A stretch of 64,000 bases of DNA. Source: Mycoplasma buteonis (lineage in GTDB: Bacteria > Bacillota_I > Bacilli_A > Mycoplasmatales > Metamycoplasmataceae). This document shows positions 57,713-64,000 of this stretch, one piece after another (the stretch's first letter is position 1; the number at the start of each line of letters is the position of its first letter). Under the pieces are notes generated by a model that worked only from the letters and a program-made list of their open reading frames with translations, was not told where the DNA came from and did not search any database. The stretch is from NCBI RefSeq assembly GCF_000733865.1, contig NZ_JPOK01000005.1, positions 1 through 64,000 on the forward strand, given 5' to 3'. The translations under genes and the position numbers were made by a program.

Positions 57713-57758
57713 ATAAATAATTTATAAAAATATATTTAGACATTTAGGAGAAATAATA

Positions 57759-59060
57759 ATGAAACACGAATTAAACGAAGCAAAAAACGAATTAGTTGTT
57801 TTGGTAGATGCTTCAAAAGAAGAAATGGAAACTACAGTTCAAAAGTACGTTGATTCTGCTTTAAAAACTGTTAAAGTACCAGGTTACCGTCCAGGTAAAG
57901 CACCTAAAGAAAAAGCCCTTGCAAGAGTAAATTTTGAAGAAGTTAACAATAAAGCTTTAAATGATTTATTCAATCAAAAATATTTTTCAGTACTTACATA
58001 TATTTCAGAAAATAAATTAGAAGCAAGCTCACAATTCTTTCCATCTTTAGATACTAAAGAAGATGGTTCATTTACTTTAAAATATCACTTTGCTTTACTT
58101 CCAAAATTTAATTTTGAAATCGCTAATGCAAAATCAAAAATGGGAGAACTTAAAGCGACAGATGCTGAATTAGAAGCTAAGTTAGAACAATGATTAAAAA
58201 GCTTATCTGTTCCAACTCAAGTTGAAGGGCCAACACAAAATGGTGATGTGGTTAATATTGATTTTAAAGGATTTATTAATAACGAACCATTTGAAGGTGG
58301 CGAAGCTGCAGGTTATGACTTAACTCTTGGTTCAAATAGCTTTATCCCAGGATTTGAATCACAATTAGAAGGAAAAGAAAAAGGATGAAAAGGTTCAATC
58401 AACGTAACTTTCCCTGCTGATTACTTCTCAAAAGAATATCAAGGAAAAGAAGCTGTTTTTGAAGTAACAATTAATTCAATCAAAAGAGCTGAATCAATGG
58501 AACTTAAAGATGAATTAGTAGAACAATTCTTTATTGATAATGTTAAAACAGTAGCTGATTTCAAAGCATTTTTCTTCAAAAAACAAGCTACTGATCACTT
58601 CTTTAAAATAGAAACTGATTATTTAAATTCAGTTATCGCTGAAGTTGCCGCAACAGTTAGCGCACCACTTCATGAATCATTCTTTAGTGAAGAAGTAGAT
58701 AAATTAGAAAAAGAATTAGCAAATCAATTAAAAACTTTCAAAATTAAAAAATCTGAATACTTAGGTCTTGTAAAATTAACAGAAGAAGAATTACATTCAC
58801 AATTTGTTAAACAAGCAGAAAAAGAAGTTCTAGATCGTTTAGCAACAGGATTTTTATTTGAAAAATATAAAGATTTAAATTCAGAAGAATTAGTTGAAAA
58901 AATTAAAGCTTTAAATTTATTCCCTGCCAACTCAAATGAAGAAACAAGTCAAATTTTAGCAAAACAATTTTTAATGGTTCAAGCTTTATTAGAAGAAACA
59001 AAATCTGAAAAAGCAGAACAACACAAAGCAGAATTTGATGCTCTTACAGCTACTAAATAA
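57759..59060 (+). CDS. tig: trigger factor chaperone
   Basis: 433 aa ribosome-bound chaperone and prolyl isomerase. N-terminal ribosome-binding domain with [14 protein letters not shown] (family signature GFRxGKxP; residues 40-53), FKBP-type domain ([34 protein letters not shown]; about 155-240) and a long helical C-terminal domain. AGGAG lies about 8 nt before the ATG. Stands alone between gpsA and a convergent gene. Confidence 0.96.
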
Positions 59061-59070
59061 TAAAAGTATT

Positions 59071-59099
59071 AAAAAATCAGCCTAATGGCTGGTTTTTTA
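59071..59099 (+). terminator. tig terminator
   Basis: ATCAGCC (59076-59082), loop TAAT, GGCTGGT (59087-59093), T run. The T run contains the stop codon of the convergent gene. Confidence 0.8.
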
Positions 59100-60629
59100 T
59101 TCGTTTATTTTTCAAGTTTTTTGTTTTATTGCAATTTGATTTAACTGAATTTTATATAAGAATCAAGCTATTACTCCAGGAATAAGTAAGATTAAAATGA
59201 TCAGAATAACTGTAATTAATAAAAAGTTATTTTGTAAGTCAAATAAAACCGAAATTCCTTGCAGTAAAGATGCGGCAGATAACAAAATACCAAAAATAGC
59301 AGCTCACATTCCGTATAGCAAAGAACGATTTTCTTTTTTCATTTGTTTAATGTCTTTATAAATATTATTATAGCTTTCTAAATGTCATTCTAATATAGCT
59401 TCATTTTCTTCGATTTGCATTGATTTTTTTAGTTCTAAAAAATATTCATTTAAATCACTACTTTTATTTGATGGTAAAAATATTTTATATTGAAACATTA
59501 ATTTTTTGTAAAAATTAATTAATTCTATATTATCTTCAAGTTGTTTAATTTGAACGTTTTTCATCGGATCTTTACTATCAAATGTTGTTACCAAATGATC
59601 AATAATTTTAGTAAGAAAAATTTTATAATGTAAAGTCATTAAGTATATAAAGTAATAACAATAATTTACTTTATTTGTTAAATAATTCACTACTTTTTTA
59701 TTCTTTTCTTCTTTTTCTTTCTTTTCATTCTTATTCATTTTTTCATTGTCTTTTTTTAAATCAAATAATTTGTGATTTTCTATTTTAAATATAGAATTAT
59801 TATTTTTAAAATATGCATTAAAATCTCTTTGACTATAAACTCATGAATTATCCACTAAATTTAAAGGAGAGTATTCTAAATAATTCATTTCTAAGAATGA
59901 ATTAGCAATTTTATTTGCTTCCTTTTCGTCAGTATAATAAGCATTAAAAACATAACTATTTTCTCTAAGTAATTGATAAAAACTATCTTTTAATATTAAC
60001 TGACTTAATTTACTTCCGTAAAGAGAGGTTGCAATTTTTAAACAAATTTGTTCAATATCTTTTCCTAATAAATCATAAAAAAATCGTGTAGAATTATATT
60101 TTTTATTATCCATTTCAAAAGCTAAATTGTCATTTTTATGCAATTTTGTACTTTTATCACCAAAAATAGTATTAATTCATGATGTATTTTCTAAAATTTC
60201 ATTTTGAAAAACAATTATTTTTAGTTCAATAAAAATGATGCCTGATTTAAAAAAGTGAAATTTTATGCCATTAACAGAAAAAATGCATTCCTTTTTAAGT
60301 TTATTATCTTCAGTGTTTACATTTTGAATTTTTATATTTTTAAATTTTTTTAAATTATCTTTAACTATTGTAATTAAAATTTTGTTTTCATCATTTTCTG
60401 TTGATAAGAAAGAATTAAACATTTTATTAAGTTTAAAATATTCAAATTTTAATTTATTATCTTCATTTTTTTGAATTTTAAAAATACCAGATTCTTTGAA
60501 GATTTTACTTAGTTCTTTCATGTTTAAGTTAAAAGTAGACTGTTTTCATAAATTTTTTTCAGCAGAATTATCAATAATATCCAACATATCAAAACTCATA
60601 AAAATTTTATTTGTAATTACTTTATCCAT
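59097..60629 (-). CDS. large protein with C-terminal membrane hairpin, unknown function
   Basis: 510 aa. About 430 N-terminal residues are soluble, Lys/Asn/Glu-rich, with a highly charged stretch NKNEKKEKEEKNKKV near 298-312. Two membrane segments at the end (LYGMWAAIFGILLSAASLL and FLLITVILIILILLIPGVIAWFL, trimmed here to their cores) place both ends inside or outside. No signal peptide and no recognised domain. The overall style recalls the 668-aa protein at 45316 (large charged part plus few membrane spans), but I see no clear sequence homology. AGGAG lies upstream of ATG 60629. Confidence 0.7.
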
Positions 60630-60656
60630 TTATTGCTCCTAAAATTATTTTAAAGC

Positions 60657-60687
60657 AAAATAAAAGTGTTTTGAACAAACACCTTTA
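60657..60687 (-). terminator. terminator of the cation ATPase gene
   Basis: On the minus strand GTGTTT and AAACAC arms followed by TTTTATTTT, overlapping the stop codon region. Confidence 0.6.
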
Positions 60688-63414
60688 TTTTTTATATCTA
60701 AAGAATTCTTTTAAATTATAGTTAATTCATGCTTTATGAATTTCTTCGTATCCTAAAAGAATAAATCCGAATAGAATAGGTACGATTCAATATCCATGAT
60801 TAAAATTCTCTGGCTTTAAGCTTGATAAATTAATCATTTTAAACATTGAATTTAATCCTGGGACAAAAGCTACTAGTAAAACTAAAAATAATGATGATAA
60901 AGTAGCTAAATAAACTCATTTGTATTTAAGTGGATTACATTTAAAAATATTATTTTTGCTCATTAAGTTTAATGAATTAATACTTGCTCCTATCCCTAAA
61001 GTTGTGAAACATGCAAATGCAGTTAAGTGCACAAATTCTGAACCAGTTACACCTTGTGCTTTAGCAATAAATCCAACAATTAAATAAGATAATAGGGCAG
61101 CAAAAGATAAAATTAAACTTTGAATAACTAATTTTCATCCCATACCACGTGAAAAAATGCTTTCATTTTTACTAAAAGGCATACGTGTCATAACGTTGTC
61201 ATCAAGTGGTGTCATTCCTAGTGCAATTGCTGGTAATCCGTGAGTTAATAAGTTAATTCATAATAACTGAGCAGCAGATAAAATAAAGAATTCTTCTTTA
61301 CTAATAGCTGTATTAAAAATGAATCTAAAAGCAAAGAGTCCGACTAACATGACAATAATTTCTGTTAGGGAAGAAACTAAAAGGTTTAGAATTACAGTTT
61401 TAATTCTATCGAATGTTTCTCTACCGTCTTTAATACCTTTAACAATAGTGCTGAAGTTGTCATCAGTTAAAATAACATCAGCAGCTTGTTTAGAAACATC
61501 GGTTCCAGTAATACCCATTGCGCATCCTAAATCAGCAGCTTTTAGAGCAGGAGCATCATTTACACCATCTCCAGTCATAGCTACAACTTTAGAATGTGAT
61601 TGTCAAGCTTTTACAATTCTAAGCTTATCAATTGGATTTACACGTGCATAAATTGAAATAACTTCAACTTTATCAGCTAATTCTTCATCTGTCATTTGCG
61701 CTAGTTCTTCGCCTGAAACAACTAAATCACCTTGCTGATAGATACCTAATTCGTATCCTATAGCTTTTGCAGTAGTTAAATGATCTCCTGTAATCATTAC
61801 AGTTTTAATTCCTGCTTTTTTAGCTTCTAAAATACTTGCTTTTACTTCTGGACGAGGAGGATCTATCATCCCTACTAATCCGATAAATGTTAAATCTTTT
61901 TCATCATGTAAATCTATATCGTTTTTATAATCAGGTAAGTTCTTAAATGCAACAGCAATAACTCTTAAAGCTTTTTCTGATCATCTATTTACACGATCTA
62001 CATCTTCTTGTGTGACGTTTTTTGAACGATTTAAAATAACATCTGGAGCGCCTTTAGTAATCATGAATTTTTTACCTGCTCCATTATCGACTAAAACTGA
62101 CATCATTTTTCTATCACTATCAAATGGTAGTGAAAAGATTTTTTTGTTAGTTTCATAAAATTTTTCGAAACTATTATTATTTTTAATACCAAAACGCAAA
62201 ATACCTGTTTCAGTTGGATCTCCAACTTCTTCATATTCACCGTTTTCATTTAAATGAACACTAGCATCACAGCAAGCAACAAAAGCACTTAATGCTTTAG
62301 AAGTAGATAATTCTCCTTCTTTTTGTAGTGCATCATAAAATTTCACGACTGTCATTTTATTTTGTGTAAGTGTTCCTGTTTTATCAGAACAAATAACATT
62401 AGTAGAACCAAATGTTTCGATTGCAGGGAAAGATTTTACAATAACATTTTCTTTAGTCATTCTAGAAACACCAATTGCAAGCAATACGGTTGTGAAAGTA
62501 ATTAACCCTTCCGGTATAGCAGCCACTGCTAATGAAATAGCTATTATTAAAGCATCAGAATATACTTGTGGCTCTTTTCAATTTTCTTCATAGAATAAGT
62601 TTGTTAATAAAATTTGTAATACTAATGATACAACAAGTAAAACAATTCCTAAAATACCAAATAACTTACTTAATTTATTTAATTTAACTTGTAGTGGTGT
62701 TAAACTTACTTGTTGTTCCTGAATTAGTGAATTAATTTTACCAATTTCAGTATTTGAACCTGTGCTGACAACTTCAGCAACTGCTTTTCCGTTTACTACA
62801 TATGTTCCTGAAAAAATTTGATTAATTTTTTCAGCAAGAGGAATAATATCTTCATTTTTTAAAATTTTAACTTCTTTATCAACAGGTGTCGATTCTCCAG
62901 TTAAGGCTGATTCTACAACTTTTAAAGAATATGATTCTATTAATCTTGCATCAGATGAAATTGCGTCTCCGGCTTCTACAACCAATAAATCTCCAATTAC
63001 AACTTCATGCGATGGAATTAAAATTAATTTACCATCTCTAATCACTTTAGCATTTAATTCATTTGTTTTTTCTAAAGCTTTGACAGCCTCATCACTTTTA
63101 ACCTCTTGATAAGCACCAAGGGCTGAGTTTAAGGCGACAACAGTTAAAATAATAATTGGTTCTACAAAACTTACGGCTGTTTCGAGCGATGATTTTACTC
63201 CTGTGTTTAATGTTTGATAAATAGCAACACAGAAAGAAATGAATGCAGCAATTAAAAGAAGGATAATCATAAAATCTTTAAATTGACTAAAATAAATTTT
63301 AGCTAAACTTCTTTTTTTATTAGCTTTTAATTGATTAGGTCCATATTTTGCTAATCTTCTTTGAGCTTCTGCACTAGTTAAACCAAAGCTTTTAAATTCT
63401 TGTTTTTCTCCCAT
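60685..63414 (-). CDS. P2-type cation-transporting ATPase (calcium-like)
   Basis: 909 aa P-type ATPase, typical length for the Ca2+ P2A group. Order: cytoplasmic N-terminus [20 protein letters not shown], two membrane helices, actuator domain with LTGES, helices with AAIPEGL (ion site; PEGL as in calcium pumps), phosphorylation Asp344 in [12 protein letters not shown], nucleotide domain KGAPDVIL, hinge [12 protein letters not shown], then six helices. Probably expels Ca2+ or another divalent cation; the ion is inferred from PEGL and overall likeness. Monocistronic, with TATAAT on the minus strand at 63451-63456 and GAAAGG before the ATG. Confidence 0.92.
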
Positions 63415-63543
63415 TTTTTCCTTTCTTTATATATCTTATATATAAAATTAATTATATTAAAATCCATGCATCTAAAAAAATTAAATCTTTTTATTTAATT
63501 AAAATTTATTAATTAAATGCACTGTTTTATTTTCTTATAAATA

Positions 63544-63549
63544 TATAAT
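63544..63549 (+). promoter_or_regulatory. -10 box, leaderless promoter
   Basis: TATAAT seven bases before the ATG at 63557 with no ribosome-binding site. Confidence 0.5.
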
Positions 63550-63556
63550 TAAAATT

Positions 63557-64000
63557 ATGAATAATAAATTAAAAAATAAATTAACTTTATTGCTTTCAAC
63601 TGCCGGTACATTGCCAGTTGCTGTGTTATCTGCAAGCTGTGAAAATAATGAAAAAATTAAAGAACCAAATTACCCTCAAATCACTTTTGGGAAAGGGAAC
63701 TTGACAACTGCAACAGAATTTGTTAATAAATTTAAAGAATTTACAGTTGATGAAAGTTTGAATAATTTAAAGTCAGAAGTTTCAACGTTAGCTAATGATT
63801 TTGAAAAAAGAATTTCGATAAAAGATGATAATCAATTAAATTTAAAATGAGCTGAGCAAATTTATAACATCTTATATTTAAATATAGTTATGCAAACATT
63901 AGATGTGGCTTTTAGTTTTATGCAAAATGAAGGTAATTCTTTAGATAAAAGAGCTATTACTGTTTATATTAATGCTTTTGAAGTTCCTGATAATTCAAAC
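63557..64000 (+). CDS. surface lipoprotein, 5' part
   Basis: 148 codons are in the window and the gene continues beyond it. Signal peptide MNNKLKNKLTLLLSTAGTLP and lipobox LSASC place acylated Cys28 at the cell surface. The mature sequence starts Glu/Asn/Lys-rich and then becomes helical with a hydrophobic-aromatic stretch (WAEQIYNILYLNIVMQTL, Trp from UGA). No family is recognised. The -10 box is 7 nt before the ATG. Confidence 0.8.

Noticed and set aside
57705-57758. CIRCE-type heat-shock element before tig
   Set aside because: No TTAGCACTC-N9-GAGTGCTAA inverted repeat is present; only a -10 box and RBS are seen.

Overview
The window comes from a mollicute of the Mycoplasma hominis group (Mycoplasmopsis/Metamycoplasma-like). 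The DNA is very AT-rich, UGA reads as tryptophan throughout (nearly every gene becomes one intact frame only under code 4), signal peptides and lipoboxes are mycoplasmal, and there is a p37-p29-p69 transporter operon, DUF31 (MIP-like) proteases and no cell-wall synthesis genes. I do not assign a species. No insertion sequence, prophage or CRISPR array was recognised.

Layout. 1-687 is the 3' quarter of a 23S rRNA, followed by eight tRNA genes (Pro, Ala, Met, Ile2, Ser, fMet, Asp, Phe) with two tandem promoters and no 5S gene in between. 1677-8120 holds a lipoprotein, ileS-lspA, a YitT-family membrane protein, an 81-aa bacteriocin-precursor-like peptide and rplU-rpmA. 8150-14029 holds a degenerate dprA, D-lactate dehydrogenase overlapping an aquaporin-family channel, a membrane-anchored NERD protein and tex. 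14656-18071 pairs an ECF S component with an OppF-like protein that has lost its ATP-binding motifs. 18081-21738 is the thiamine pyrophosphate uptake operon (p37, p29, p69) behind a TPP riboswitch with a legible OFF mechanism. 22015-30043 is rpoB-rpoC, followed by tRNA-Thr.

30263-33468 (minus) is a tRNA-binding-domain gene, tyrS and ffh. It diverges from 33514-36272 (DegV protein, then the t6A genes tsaE-tsaB-tsaD). xfp (phosphoketolase, minus) and tuf diverge from a 514-bp regulatory region. 41123-45242 is an overlapping operon of two SPOUT methyltransferases, a DivIVA-like protein, rbgA, a YigZ protein and an M17 aminopeptidase. 47611-53529 is a segmental duplication: an M17 aminopeptidase, a 206-aa secreted protein and a trypsin-like DUF31 protease, followed by a second copy in which only the protease is intact. 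54025-64000 holds der, cmk, gpsA, tig, two large lineage-specific membrane proteins, a P2-type cation ATPase and the start of another lipoprotein.

How it works together. The housekeeping content is translation, transcription and secretion, with fermentation (LdhD, a possible lactate channel, phosphoketolase). The surface content is lipoproteins, proteases and peptidases, which suits a host-dependent parasite that degrades host protein and imports cofactors. Regulation visible in the DNA includes many extended -10 promoters, at least eight genes whose -10 box lies 6-9 nt before the start codon (probable leaderless mRNAs), terminators whose loop contains the stop codon of the gene, one metabolite riboswitch, and an undescribed-looking structured leader in front of tuf.
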